Below are positions 1-8,296 of a stretch of 62,413 nucleotides of DNA, piece by piece. The stretch comes from Gemmatimonadota bacterium (GTDB lineage Bacteria; Latescibacterota; UBA2968). Within the stretch, counting starts at the first letter, position 1. Each line of letters opens with the position of its first letter. A program made the translations under genes and the position numbers. Where the stretch lies: NCBI GenBank assembly GCA_002714465.1, contig PAXL01000054.1:4271-66683 (forward strand), in the 5' to 3' direction. A model generated the notes under the pieces. It saw only the letters and a list, made by a program, of their open reading frames with translations, searched no databases and was not told where the DNA came from.

Positions 1-351
1 TCCCAGGATGAGGCCGTTCGCGCCGCCGCCGTGGACATCCTAGGTGACATCGGACAAATGGCCGGAGCGGCGGTTCCTGACCTGATCGACGCCCTGGAAG
101 ACGATTCCGAATGGGTCCGAAGAAATGCGACCGAGGCACTCGGAAACTTGGCAGCCGAAGACGCGTCTATGGCGCTCGGCGGTCGGTTGGATGATGAGAG
201 TGACCGCGTTCGCCACAACGCTGCCCTTTCACTGATTAAAGTCGGGAAACCAGCAGAGAAGGTTCTTCCCGAGTTGCGAACCGCACGAGATGACGGAAAC
301 CGTTATGTTCGGGAAATCTCACGTCTCGCCTGTGACCGTTTGATGCGCTAG
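1..351 (+). CDS. HEAT-repeat protein, C-terminal part (5' end outside window)
   Basis: The frame is open to the left window edge, so only the last 116 codons are visible; a GTG at 31 is probably internal. The residues form about three helical HEAT units with the usual pattern (AVPDLIDALEDDSEWVRRNA, then ALGGRLDDESDRVRHNAA, then a third unit ending RYVREISRLACDRL). HEAT arrays of this PBS-lyase-like kind are protein-interaction scaffolds and often sit at the C-terminus of larger secreted or signalling proteins. The full domain make-up and function cannot be judged from this piece. Confidence 0.75.
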   Translation, partial: SQDEAVRAAAVDILGDIGQMAGAAVPDLIDALEDDSEWVRRNATEALGNLAAEDASMALGGRLDDESDRVRHNAALSLIKVGKPAEKVLPELRTARDDGNRYVREISRLACDRLMR

Positions 352-446
352 ATGGATTTGTCACCGAACTGAGTTTGACCCGCCAGTCTCTTCTCCTTTC
401 CTTCAATTGCCAACTCGTAGTCTATCTCACTTCTCCCGAAATCTTC

Positions 447-1478
447 GTGAAACTAGCCCTCATCTCCTACAGCCATCACGGTCTTGGCATAGCGCGAACC
501 GCGCGTGAACTCGGTCACAACATCGTCGGCGTTGCCGAAGCAGAGCCAGATCCGCTTGCCCAGCTTGTAGCCGAGTTCGGCTGTCCCGGCTTCGCCGATG
601 CTCGCAGCTGTCTGGATGGGTGTCAGGCCGACGCGGTCCTTGTATGTGGCACACACGTCGAGATCCCAAATCACATTCTAGCGTGCATCGAAAGACACCT
701 CCCCTTCCTGGTAGACAAACCCTTCGCCGACTGCGCCGACCGGCTTCGACCCGTCGCGGAGGAAGCCACTAGACTCGGCGTTCCCAATGCGCTGGCCCTC
801 CCAAATCGTGCCACACGTCTAACCGAAATTGTCCAGCGTATGCGAGATGATGGATCGCTCGGCGACCTCGTCCTCTATGGTAGCCGCCTCTGCAACGGTT
901 CTCCTGCTCGCTACGATCCGACCCCATCTTACTGGCACAATAACTCGACTGTTTCTGGCGGGGGCTGCTGGGCGACGGAATCTTCCCACGGTATCGACAC
1001 ATTCCTCCAGTTTAGCAGTGACAGCCCTTGGGAGGTGATCGGAGCTGTGCTGTCGAACTCGCTTCACGAACGATCAGTCGAAGACAGCGCCATTGGAATG
1101 ATCCGGACCGAGACAGGGATAACCGGTGTGATCGAGACAGGATACACGTTCCCACCCGGTGGATGGGGCGGCGATCACTTCTTTCGCTTCGTCGGCACCA
1201 AAGCTCAAATTTTTCTGACATACAACGAGAAGCACGAGCACATCATCAGCGTGCATACACGGGATGGGGTGACCTTCTCCAAGGACATTGACCACAGGAC
1301 CCGGATGCGCGCCATTATCGAAGCCGGACTGGCCGCCGTTGGAAGCGGACAGACATTCGATCCTGACATCACTCAGGCTGTACGGATCCTTGAGATCCAA
1401 GACGCGGTCTATGCACACGCACGTCAAAGCGGTCTGACCAACGGACCCCATCCGATGGATCCACCGCCGGCACACTAA
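447..1478 (+). CDS. Gfo/Idh/MocA-family oxidoreductase
   Basis: A 343-residue NAD(P)-dependent dehydrogenase of the Gfo/Idh/MocA family. GTG at 447 is chosen because the protein then begins at the first Rossmann strand (VKLALISYSHHGLGIART); the frame extends upstream to a TTG at 375 but that segment is not family-like. The cofactor fold carries the lysine of the family (PFLVDKPFADC), followed by the C-terminal sheet domain (GGGCWATESSHGIDTFLQF). Members oxidise or epimerise sugars, cyclitols and related polyols. It lies 18 bases before a second dehydrogenase gene, so the two are probably co-transcribed. The nucleotide-binding glycine motif is unusual (SHHGLGIAR), so the substrate cannot be named. 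Confidence 0.85.
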   Translation: MKLALISYSHHGLGIARTARELGHNIVGVAEAEPDPLAQLVAEFGCPGFADARSCLDGCQADAVLVCGTHVEIPNHILACIERHLPFLVDKPFADCADRLRPVAEEATRLGVPNALALPNRATRLTEIVQRMRDDGSLGDLVLYGSRLCNGSPARYDPTPSYWHNNSTVSGGGCWATESSHGIDTFLQFSSDSPWEVIGAVLSNSLHERSVEDSAIGMIRTETGITGVIETGYTFPPGGWGGDHFFRFVGTKAQIFLTYNEKHEHIISVHTRDGVTFSKDIDHRTRMRAIIEAGLAAVGSGQTFDPDITQAVRILEIQDAVYAHARQSGLTNGPHPMDPPPAH

Positions 1479-1496
1479 AGCCTTACCGGAGGAATT

Positions 1497-2552
1497 ATGA
1501 GTGATCTAAACGTGGGAATCATCGGCCTTGGTGGCATTGCCAAAGCGCACTGCACAGCGATCGGTACGCTCGAAAACGTGAATCTTGCTGCTGTGGCAGA
1601 CCTTGAGGAGGAGAACCGTCAGCGATATGTGGGTGAGTATGATATACCAAAGGCCTATTCCCATCACAGTAAGCTATTGGAAGACGACAGCCTTGATGCC
1701 GTCGCAGTGGTCAACGGACATCAATTCCATCATCAGTTGGTGGTCGATGCCTGCAACGCCGGTAAGCACGTCCTTGTTGAAAAGCCCATGGCGCTCAACC
1801 TCGAGCAGTGCGACGCCATGATTCAGGCGGCCTCAGACAACAATGTGAAACTCATGCTAGGCTACACCCAGCACTATTACGGAACGAGCCTGAAGGCCAA
1901 AGAGATCCTGGATTCAAATGAACTAGGGCCAATCATGACCGCCATCACCTACATGGCGAAGAACTGGAGCTATCCGGGACGTCGTCCTCAATATCGCAGC
2001 CGGTATCACGGCGGAGGCATGTGGCTAACCAACGGTGTGCACGTTGTCGATCGACTCACGTGGGTGATCGGTTCTCAGGCCCGCTCTGTGTCTGCAGTGG
2101 TCGGCAACTACGCCCATTATCAGGCTGCCGACGACTCTACAACCGCCTTTGTTCGCTACAAGAATGGTCGTGCAGGCGTAGCCGTCGCGTCTGGCTTCGC
2201 CGACGGCGGACCGAGCCACGAGTGCCACGTCATTTGTACGAATGGTTCGCTTCGCTTCTCACAGCATGGTGAGAAATTCGTCAAGGTCGGGAAAGACAAT
2301 GAGTGGAAGGACATAGCTTTCGACGATCCACCCGCAGAAATGCACCATGAGTGGGCCGCCTTTGCAAACGCCATCATCAACGACCTCGAGCCACCGACAA
2401 ACGGTGTCTGGGGTCGTCACATCATGGAAATCCTGTTCGCTGCCGAACGTTCCTCGATGACAGGCCAGGAAGTCATCCTCGAGTCAGGCAATGGTTGGAC
2501 CATCCAGGAATCGGGAACGTCGATCGCAACAGAGCACGGGGGTGGATGGTAG
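1497..2552 (+). CDS. Gfo/Idh/MocA-family oxidoreductase
   Basis: A 351-residue dehydrogenase with a classic N-terminal Rossmann motif (VGIIGLGGIAKAHCTAI), the EKP lysine motif (HVLVEKPMALNLEQ) near residue 95 and a C-terminal substrate domain with GGGMWLTNGVHVVDRLTW, whose histidine is the usual catalytic site. A strong Shine-Dalgarno (GGAGG at 1488-1492) precedes the ATG. It follows the related dehydrogenase at 447 closely, and paired Gfo/Idh/MocA genes are common in sugar or cyclitol catabolic loci of environmental bacteria. The exact substrate is unknown. Confidence 0.9.
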   Translation: MSDLNVGIIGLGGIAKAHCTAIGTLENVNLAAVADLEEENRQRYVGEYDIPKAYSHHSKLLEDDSLDAVAVVNGHQFHHQLVVDACNAGKHVLVEKPMALNLEQCDAMIQAASDNNVKLMLGYTQHYYGTSLKAKEILDSNELGPIMTAITYMAKNWSYPGRRPQYRSRYHGGGMWLTNGVHVVDRLTWVIGSQARSVSAVVGNYAHYQAADDSTTAFVRYKNGRAGVAVASGFADGGPSHECHVICTNGSLRFSQHGEKFVKVGKDNEWKDIAFDDPPAEMHHEWAAFANAIINDLEPPTNGVWGRHIMEILFAAERSSMTGQEVILESGNGWTIQESGTSIATEHGGGW

Positions 2553-2993
2553 CTGTCATCCACGCGGTGCAACAGGTCACCCTGAGCGTCGTCGAACGAC
2601 GACTAAGAATTAGAAAGGACGGCTTCGTAACAAGGAACAAGAAGGCTTCCCTGTCTCTAGTGTAGTCTTACGGATAGTCCACGCTGATCTTCGACTTCGC
2701 TTTCCACCAAAGTAGAAATCAGCAATCCCTTGTTTCCGCACCGCCATACCGTTTCCTCCCGTAAACCCATCTTGTGAGTCGTGAGAAAAAACAGTTTAAG
2801 CAACCTTTTCACAACCACGCCTGAGAGAACCTTTAGCGATCTCATTTAGCATTGTTGAAGCTATGAGACCGCTTAGTATGGGAAACCCCGACATTTACGT
2901 CGGAGAGAACCTGAGCATTTCACTTCTGGGTTAGGGCCAAGGGTCCTTGCCTGCAGCAAACTGCGCTATTAGCACCGCTTTAGAATTCCTACG
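2553..2993. other. Intergenic region with small hairpins, no convincing gene
   Basis: No frame here resembles a protein. The start holds a short relic of a dispersed palindromic repeat (CACCCTGAGC followed by the hairpin GTCGTC-GAAC-GACGAC at 2588-2603). Further on there are two small hairpins, CTCAT...ATGAG at 2841-2867 and CCGAC...GTCGG at 2888-2903, each next to a copy of GAGAGAACCT (2823-2832 and 2903-2912). A small RNA cannot be excluded, but nothing identifies one. Confidence 0.4.
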
Positions 2994-3044
2994 AAAAACG
3001 GACAGAGGAGTTCGATAGCAGATATCAACTCCCTCTGTCCGTTT
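2994..3044 (-). terminator. Rho-independent terminator of tRNA-Pro
   Basis: Arms at 2996-3012 and 3027-3044 pair along 17 positions with a single bulge (AAACGGACAGAGG against CCTCTGTCCGTTT). Read on the minus strand, the hairpin is followed by five T residues, directly downstream of the tRNA-Pro gene. Confidence 0.85.
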
Positions 3045-3052
3045 CGATTTTA

Positions 3053-3129
3053 TGGTCGGGGCGATAGGATTTGAACCTACGACCCCCTGCTCCCAAAGCA
3101 GGTGCTCTACCGGGCTGAGCCACGCCCCG
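3053..3129 (-). tRNA. tRNA-Pro (anticodon TGG), CCA encoded
   Basis: The minus strand folds into a full cloverleaf: acceptor CGGGGCG/CGCCCCG, anticodon stem CCTGC/GCAGG with loop TTTGGGA (anticodon TGG), T-arm with GGTTCGAATCC, discriminator A and a gene-encoded CCA at 3053-3055. The length is 77 bases. A terminator follows directly. Confidence 0.97.
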
Positions 3130-3272
3130 ACCTCTAGATCCAAGTGGCTTTAAAGTCTCAAAATCGTCTCCCGACGGCAAGTGTATTCCATCCGATACGA
3201 CCCTTCCGCAAGCCTTGCGACCCTGCCAGAATCCGCTTATCGTTGCCATCCGCATCTTAACTTTGGGAACCG

Positions 3273-3467
3273 ATGGCACGAAAGACAATCCTGATCGTCG
3301 ATAATAAGCTCGAAGTGCTCAACGCCGTCTCGACGCTGGTCAGTCACAAGGAGTATGACGGTGATGCTCGCGGCGAGCAGGCACTCAGTATCCTGGCGCG
3401 GCCTACCTTCGACCTGGTCGCCAAAATCCAGAGGTCAGTCGTCGGATCCCACCTGTCTGATGTCTGA
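3273..3467 (+). pseudogene. Response-regulator receiver domain remnant
   Basis: The first ~50 residues (ARKTILIVDNKLEVLNAV..., ...GEQALSILARPTFDLV) match the N-terminal half of a CheY-like receiver domain: hydrophobic beta1, the acidic pocket and helix 1. The acidic pair is reduced to a single D (IVDN), and homology stops just before the strand that should carry the phospho-acceptor aspartate, after which the frame runs into unrelated sequence. This is read as a decayed gene fragment overlapping the start of the next gene by 8 bases. It could be expressed as a short peptide but cannot act as a receiver. Confidence 0.55.
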
Positions 3468-4278
3468 CCAGACTCTAACCGGGTCGAGTGCCCCACCGAA
3501 CGAAGCCCTTCTGGCCCGCATCCGCGAAAGCCTGCGAGTTGACGGCTACGCCTATCTGGGTCCGATGCTGTATGCCGCCGAGGTCTCTGCGCTCCGAGAC
3601 GCCATGGAACGCAAATGGCACGACAAGGCAATCCGCGAAGACGAAGTGGGCGACCACATCCGTCGGAGCAGCATGATGCGGATGTTCGAGTATGATCGAT
3701 CTTTCCGGGATCTGATCGTGCGCGAACCCTTCCCGACCATCGCGGAGACTATTCTGGGTGATGACTGCCATCTCATGTCTCAGAACGCCCTCTACAATGA
3801 CCCGGGCGTCGGAGGCGGCTGGCATCTGGATGACGTCTGCCAGTATCCCGTCCCCGATGACGCTGACGGTCACGACCCTGATTGCCCGCCACCCTGCATG
3901 GTCCTCCAGATTTTCACCCCGCTCACTGACGTGGACAACGAAGATCGGTCTCCGACTCAGGTCGTACCCGGAAGCCATCTGGCGGGTCGAAAGCCTCGCC
4001 CCGGTGAGGACAATCCGACATTTCGCGATCGGGGACCTGTCTCTATCTTGGCCAAAGCGGGCGACGCCTACTGCTTCAACAATCAGGTCTGGCATCGTGG
4101 TCCCGTGAACACAACCGACGAACCGCGTCTGCTGGCGGGCGCCACCTACAGCCGAAGAATCATCGCGCAGCGGTTTTACCCGTTTATCGACTATCAGATG
4201 CCGAAACACGTATGGGAAGGCGCTGGTCCACGACTGCAGCGTATGCTTGGGCGGCATAAGAAGGGCGCTTATGGCTAG
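3460..4278 (+). CDS. Phytanoyl-CoA dioxygenase (PhyH) family protein
   Basis: A 272-residue Fe(II)/2-oxoglutarate-dependent dioxygenase. The facial triad is visible: H122 and D124 in GGGWHLDDVCQYP and H212 in NNQVWHRGPVN, with R223 (EPRLLAGATY) as the likely 2-oxoglutarate anchor. ATG at 3460 is chosen because upstream residues are not family-like. The family hydroxylates diverse small molecules, and expanded PhyH sets are typical of Poribacteria, Latescibacterota and planctomycetes; the substrate here is unknown. Its end touches the upstream part of the following dipeptidase frame, so the two are probably transcribed together. Confidence 0.88.
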   Translation: MSDQTLTGSSAPPNEALLARIRESLRVDGYAYLGPMLYAAEVSALRDAMERKWHDKAIREDEVGDHIRRSSMMRMFEYDRSFRDLIVREPFPTIAETILGDDCHLMSQNALYNDPGVGGGWHLDDVCQYPVPDDADGHDPDCPPPCMVLQIFTPLTDVDNEDRSPTQVVPGSHLAGRKPRPGEDNPTFRDRGPVSILAKAGDAYCFNNQVWHRGPVNTTDEPRLLAGATYSRRIIAQRFYPFIDYQMPKHVWEGAGPRLQRMLGRHKKGAYG

Positions 4279-4360
4279 CAGGGGGCGAGGAGCAAGTGGG
4301 AGAAAATCGATCCCCCCTGCCCCCAAACTCCCCTGCGATGTCTCAAAAACGGATAACGAA

Positions 4361-5497
4361 TTGAGCAACCCCATCCTCATTATCGACGGCCATTTAGATA
4401 TGGCCTTCAACGCGCTGTATAAGCGGCGTGATCTGACACAGCCGGTTCAGGTCCTGCGTGAGCGGGAGGATCCGATTCGAGGAGATGTGTCGCAGCACGC
4501 GGATTCCCTGGAGCGACGAACCGGACCCTGGCCGCAAAAGGCGGCGACGGTCACGGTGACGCTGCCGGAGATGCGCAAGGGACGTGTCGGCATCATGCTG
4601 ACGACGGTCATGGCGCGGGTGCAGGCGCCGACGGCGGCGACGCATAACTCGGTACGCACGCAGGCTGTCGCTCACGCACGAGGGCGCTCACACCTTCATT
4701 ATTATGAAGCGCTGGAGCGTGAGGGTGAGATTTTCTGGATCAAGACAGCAGACGACCTGGACAAGTCGGTCGCAATGTGGGCGGATCCGAAGGACGACAC
4801 GCCTATCGGGCTGATCCTGACGATGGAGAGCGCGGATCCGATCCTTGGTCCGGACAATGTTGCGTTTTGGGCGGAGGCCGGCCTGAAATCTGTCTCTCTG
4901 ACGCATTTTGGCGCGAACACCTACGGACACGGAACCGGCACCGTTGGCGGTCTGTATCCGCCGGCCTACCCGCTGATGGATGCGCTGGCTGAGACCGACA
5001 TCGCTATCGACCTGAGTCACGCGTCCGACCTGGCCTTCTGGCAGATTCTCGACCACTGGAAGGGGCCCGTCCACGCCAGTCACTGCAATTGCCGCGCACT
5101 CGTGCCCGGTCAGCGTCATCTCTCGGACGACATGGTCAAGGCGATCACCGATCGCGGCGGCGTTATCGGGATGGTCTTTGCCGAGCAGATGCTGAGCCCT
5201 TTCTGGAACTGGGACAACCCGTCGACGCACTATGCGAACTCGACACGGCCGATGAAAGCCGCGATCGCTCACATCGATCATATCTGTGAGCTGACGGGCA
5301 GCACGGATCACGTGGCGTTCGGGACGGACCTCGATGGAGGTTTCGGACGGGAACTGTCCCCTATCGATTACAACACGATCGACGACCTTCAGACCTTCTT
5401 GGATAACCTGCGCGATCATGGGTATGCGGAAAAGGACGTCGAGAAGATTGCGAACGGGAATCTGATACGGTTCTTCAAAACAGCGTGGAAAGGCTAG
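4361..5497 (+). CDS. Membrane dipeptidase family (peptidase M19), copy 1
   Basis: A zinc-dependent amidohydrolase-fold enzyme of the renal dipeptidase family. Visible metal and active-site elements are HxD near the N-terminus (IIDGHLDMAFN), the bridging Glu (LTMESADP), two His (DLSHAS, ASHCNCRAL) and the Asp near the end (GTDLDGGFG). TTG at 4361 is preferred, giving 378 residues, because the paralogue downstream starts in the same way and the stretch before it looks non-coding; ATG at 4271 would add 30 residues and overlap the PhyH stop. It is probably a dipeptidase or an amidohydrolase acting on amino-acid derivatives. Confidence 0.9.
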   Translation: MSNPILIIDGHLDMAFNALYKRRDLTQPVQVLREREDPIRGDVSQHADSLERRTGPWPQKAATVTVTLPEMRKGRVGIMLTTVMARVQAPTAATHNSVRTQAVAHARGRSHLHYYEALEREGEIFWIKTADDLDKSVAMWADPKDDTPIGLILTMESADPILGPDNVAFWAEAGLKSVSLTHFGANTYGHGTGTVGGLYPPAYPLMDALAETDIAIDLSHASDLAFWQILDHWKGPVHASHCNCRALVPGQRHLSDDMVKAITDRGGVIGMVFAEQMLSPFWNWDNPSTHYANSTRPMKAAIAHIDHICELTGSTDHVAFGTDLDGGFGRELSPIDYNTIDDLQTFLDNLRDHGYAEKDVEKIANGNLIRFFKTAWKG

Positions 5498-5498
5498 G

Positions 5499-5633
5499 AA
5501 CCACAGATGAACACAGATAAACACGGATGGGTCTTTCTCCGGGTCACTGCTGGGTCGGACCTTTCGGGTAAACCTGAGTTCGGCACCATCTTGCTTAGAA
5601 CTGATTTGTGTCCATTCGTATCCATCTGTGGTT
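5499..5633. repeat. Dispersed inverted-repeat element (ACCACAGATG ends)
   Basis: The interval between the two dipeptidase genes is bounded by AACCACAGATG at 5499-5509 and its reverse complement at 5623-5633, each continuing into imperfectly matching CACAGAT-rich sequence. This is a common dispersed repeat type in environmental bacterial genomes, recognisable because translating its complement gives FICVHLWF. It lies exactly between two paralogous genes. Confidence 0.65.
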
Positions 5634-5642
5634 GCATCTGAT

Positions 5643-6716
5643 TTGAGCAAACGACTTATCATAGACAGCCACTTGGACCTTGGCTTTTCAGCGATCCAGG
5701 TGAACCGGGATCTGACGCAACCGGCGTTGACGGTGCGGATTCACGATTCTGAACCCGTTACGCGGAGTTTTGGGAGCTGTACGACTACGTTTCCCGAGCT
5801 GCGGAAGGGACACATCGGGATCGTGTTCGGGACGGTGATGTCCAGGACGGATGCGAACGACGAGTGGACGAAGACGGGGATGTATGTCCAGTCCCAGTGT
5901 CACGGCGTCGGGATGGGGCACTACGCGCTCTACGAGACGATGGAGCGTGAGGGCGAGATTCGGTTTATCCGTTCGGCTGAGGATCTGGACGCGTCGATCG
6001 AGGCCTGGAGGGATCCGGCCCCGAATGAACCAATCGGACTGATGCTCGCGATGGAGAGCGCCGACGCGATCATGGATCCGGATCAGGTGGCGGAATGGTA
6101 TGAGCGCGGTCTCCGGATGGTCAGCATCCAGCACTACGGCGTCAGTTCGTATGCGCACGGGACGGGAACTGAAGGCGGGCTGCTGCCACGAGCCAAACCG
6201 TTGCTCGACGCGCTCAAGGAAGCCGGGATCATCGTCGACCTGACACACACGACGGATCAGGGATTCTGGGAGACGCTCGAGGCGTATGACGGCCCTGTGT
6301 GCGCATCACACCACAACTGTCGCGCGCTCACCCCGGGGCAACGTCAACTGACGGATGACATGATCAAGGCGATCGCCGAACGCGGTGGGGTCATCGGCGC
6401 AGCCTTCGACGTGTGGATGCTCGACCCGAACTGGCAACGTGAGGTCCCCTGTTACGAACAGCGTACCCAGGCCACGCTTGAGACCGTGGTCGACCACATC
6501 GACCACATCAGTCAGCTGCTCGGAAACTGCAATCACTCGGGTATCGGGACGGATCTGGATGGTGGGTTTGGTCAGGAGCAGTCGCCGAACGACCTGAATA
6601 CGATCGCGGATTTACAAAAGCTGCCGGACATACTCGGAAATCGTGGATATTCGGAAGCGGATATCGATAGGGTGCTGCACGAGAATTGGATTCGCTTACT
6701 GAAATCTTGTTGGTAG
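5643..6716 (+). CDS. Membrane dipeptidase family (peptidase M19), copy 2
   Basis: A paralogue of the preceding gene, 357 residues from TTG at 5643 (a GTG at 5628 lies inside the repeat). The same zinc-site residues are present in the same order: IIDSHLDLGF, LAMESADAIM, DLTHTTD, ASHHNCRALTPGQ and GTDLDGGFG. The copies share long stretches such as DLTQPA/DLTQPV and TPGQRQL/VPGQRHL, so they arose by duplication but have diverged considerably. The pair probably handles different dipeptides or N-acyl amino acids, which is an inference from divergence rather than from any substrate residue. Confidence 0.9.
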   Translation: MSKRLIIDSHLDLGFSAIQVNRDLTQPALTVRIHDSEPVTRSFGSCTTTFPELRKGHIGIVFGTVMSRTDANDEWTKTGMYVQSQCHGVGMGHYALYETMEREGEIRFIRSAEDLDASIEAWRDPAPNEPIGLMLAMESADAIMDPDQVAEWYERGLRMVSIQHYGVSSYAHGTGTEGGLLPRAKPLLDALKEAGIIVDLTHTTDQGFWETLEAYDGPVCASHHNCRALTPGQRQLTDDMIKAIAERGGVIGAAFDVWMLDPNWQREVPCYEQRTQATLETVVDHIDHISQLLGNCNHSGIGTDLDGGFGQEQSPNDLNTIADLQKLPDILGNRGYSEADIDRVLHENWIRLLKSCW

Positions 6717-6718
6717 TT

Positions 6719-6831
6719 ATTCCAGCGAAGCTTGCCCTGGACTTGAGCCGGGAGCAAGAATTCAGCACCTGCTGAATGTAAACCTTACACAAATTTTCAG
6801 TTAATGGATCCCCGCAGGCGCGGAGATGGCA
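6719..6831. repeat. Relics of dispersed palindromic repeats
   Basis: Contains CCCTGGACTTGAGCCGGG with CAAGAATTCAGCA, and near its end ATGGATCCCCGCAGGCGCGG. Both resemble widely dispersed chromosomal repeat motifs (consensus like GGATCCCCGCCTGCGCGGGG). The stretch has no gene and leads straight into the sulfatase start. Confidence 0.45.
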
Positions 6832-6835
6832 GCTT

Positions 6836-8296
6836 ATGCGACCTAATATCATTCTCATAACGACCGATCAGCAACGAGGCGATTGTCTCGGCTGTGATGG
6901 ACACTCCGTAATCGAGACGCCGTATCTGGATGAGCTGGCGGAAGACGGGGCTCGGTTTCCGCACGCGTATACGTCTGTGCCATCGTGTACACCGGCCCGA
7001 GCGGGGATTCTGACCGGTATGGATCAGTGGAATCACGGGCGGCTGACGATGACGGGTGCGGATCCGCTGGAGTATCCGGCGACGTTACCGGGTGAGTTGG
7101 CGAAAGCAGGCTACCATACGCAGGCGGTCGGCAAGATGCACTTCGCGCCGCAGCGCCGGCTTTACGGGTTCCATAACATGGTGCTCGACGAGAGCGGGCG
7201 GCGTGAGGGCGACTTCATCAGCGACTACCATGAGTGGTTCGACGAGAACAAGGATGGGCCCTACGGGTATCGCGACCACAGCGTAGACTGGAACAGCTGG
7301 ATGGCGCGGCCGTCGCATCTTCCTGAGCATCTTCATCCGTCGTGGTGGACTGCGTCGGAAGGGATCAAGTTCCTGAAACATCGCGATCCGACGAAGCCGT
7401 TCTTTATGTGGCTCTCGTTTGCCCGACCCCATTCGCCATATGATGCGCCGCAGACATACTTCGACATGTATAAGGACAATCCGGATATCCCCCGAGCAGC
7501 TGTCGGAGACTGGTGTGACAGGTGGGACAAGAAGGTGGCGGACACGAATGCGCCCTTCTCTCACCGGACGGACGCCGAGACGCACCGGGGGCGGGCCGGC
7601 TATTACGGGAACATCACGTTCATCGACCACCAGATCGGACGCGTTCTTTACGAACTCAAGCGCCATTCGCGTGAAGTCTGGCACAACACGATGGTGATCT
7701 TCACGTCCGATCACGGTGATATGATGGGCGACCACCATCATTGGCGGAAGACATATGCATACGAAGGCTCGGCGCGTGTTCCTTTTGTAATGCGCTTCCC
7801 GTCGGCCTGGGACATCGAACGTGAGCAGGTCCTGGATCAGCCGATCGAGTTGCGAGACATCATGCCGACCTGTCTTGATGCGGCGGGTGTCGACATTCCC
7901 GACAACGTTGACGGCAAAAGTCTGCTGACAATCGCACGGGACCCGATAGCCGAGTGGCGTGACTTCGTCCAAGGCGAGCATACCACCTGCTACGACTCCG
8001 ACTACGGTATGCAGTATGTGACGGATGGCCGAGAGAAGTACATTTGGTACCACCATACGGGCGAAGAGATGTTCTTCGACCTGGAAGAGGATCCGCTCGA
8101 GTGCCGTGAGCTGTCGAAAAGCGAGAGCCACGCCGATCGCGTCGCCTTGTGGCGGAGACGGTTGGCCGAGATCAACGAGAACCGGGGGGATCCCCGGGGG
8201 CAGAATGGAGAGCTTGTGGTGCAGCCAGATGGTGCGTTGCGACTTTCGCCGAAGTATGATGAGTGGAAGCACCGCGCTCTCGAGGTGATGGGATAA
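6836..8296 (+). CDS. Sulfatase, formylglycine type
   Basis: A 486-residue type I sulfatase. The N-terminal metal site (NIILITTDQQRGD) and the maturation signature CTPAR at C51-R55 are intact, so C51 should become the formylglycine nucleophile; the distal metal motif is FTSDHGDMMGDHHHWRK. No signal peptide is visible, which suggests a cytoplasmic enzyme or a non-classical route. Its stop overlaps the start of the next gene by one base (TAATG), so expression is coupled to the esterase-like hydrolase. The cluster context suggests removal of sulfate from imported carbohydrate or other esters. Confidence 0.93.
   Translation: MRPNIILITTDQQRGDCLGCDGHSVIETPYLDELAEDGARFPHAYTSVPSCTPARAGILTGMDQWNHGRLTMTGADPLEYPATLPGELAKAGYHTQAVGKMHFAPQRRLYGFHNMVLDESGRREGDFISDYHEWFDENKDGPYGYRDHSVDWNSWMARPSHLPEHLHPSWWTASEGIKFLKHRDPTKPFFMWLSFARPHSPYDAPQTYFDMYKDNPDIPRAAVGDWCDRWDKKVADTNAPFSHRTDAETHRGRAGYYGNITFIDHQIGRVLYELKRHSREVWHNTMVIFTSDHGDMMGDHHHWRKTYAYEGSARVPFVMRFPSAWDIEREQVLDQPIELRDIMPTCLDAAGVDIPDNVDGKSLLTIARDPIAEWRDFVQGEHTTCYDSDYGMQYVTDGREKYIWYHHTGEEMFFDLEEDPLECRELSKSESHADRVALWRRRLAEINENRGDPRGQNGELVVQPDGALRLSPKYDEWKHRALEVMG

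Noticed and set aside
2657..2845. 62-codon minus-strand frame
   Set aside because: No ribosome site, no family pattern, and part of a region with hairpins.
3475..4410. 311-codon minus-strand frame over the PhyH gene
   Set aside because: Shadow of PhyH; the iron-binding triad is on the + strand.
4688..5662. Long minus-strand frame (324 codons) across the first M19 gene
   Set aside because: It is antisense to a well-supported gene; its start contains FICVHLWF, the translation of the dispersed repeat.
7085..8272. 395-codon minus-strand frame across the sulfatase
   Set aside because: Shadow of the sulfatase frame; composition rich in V, R and H with no family pattern.
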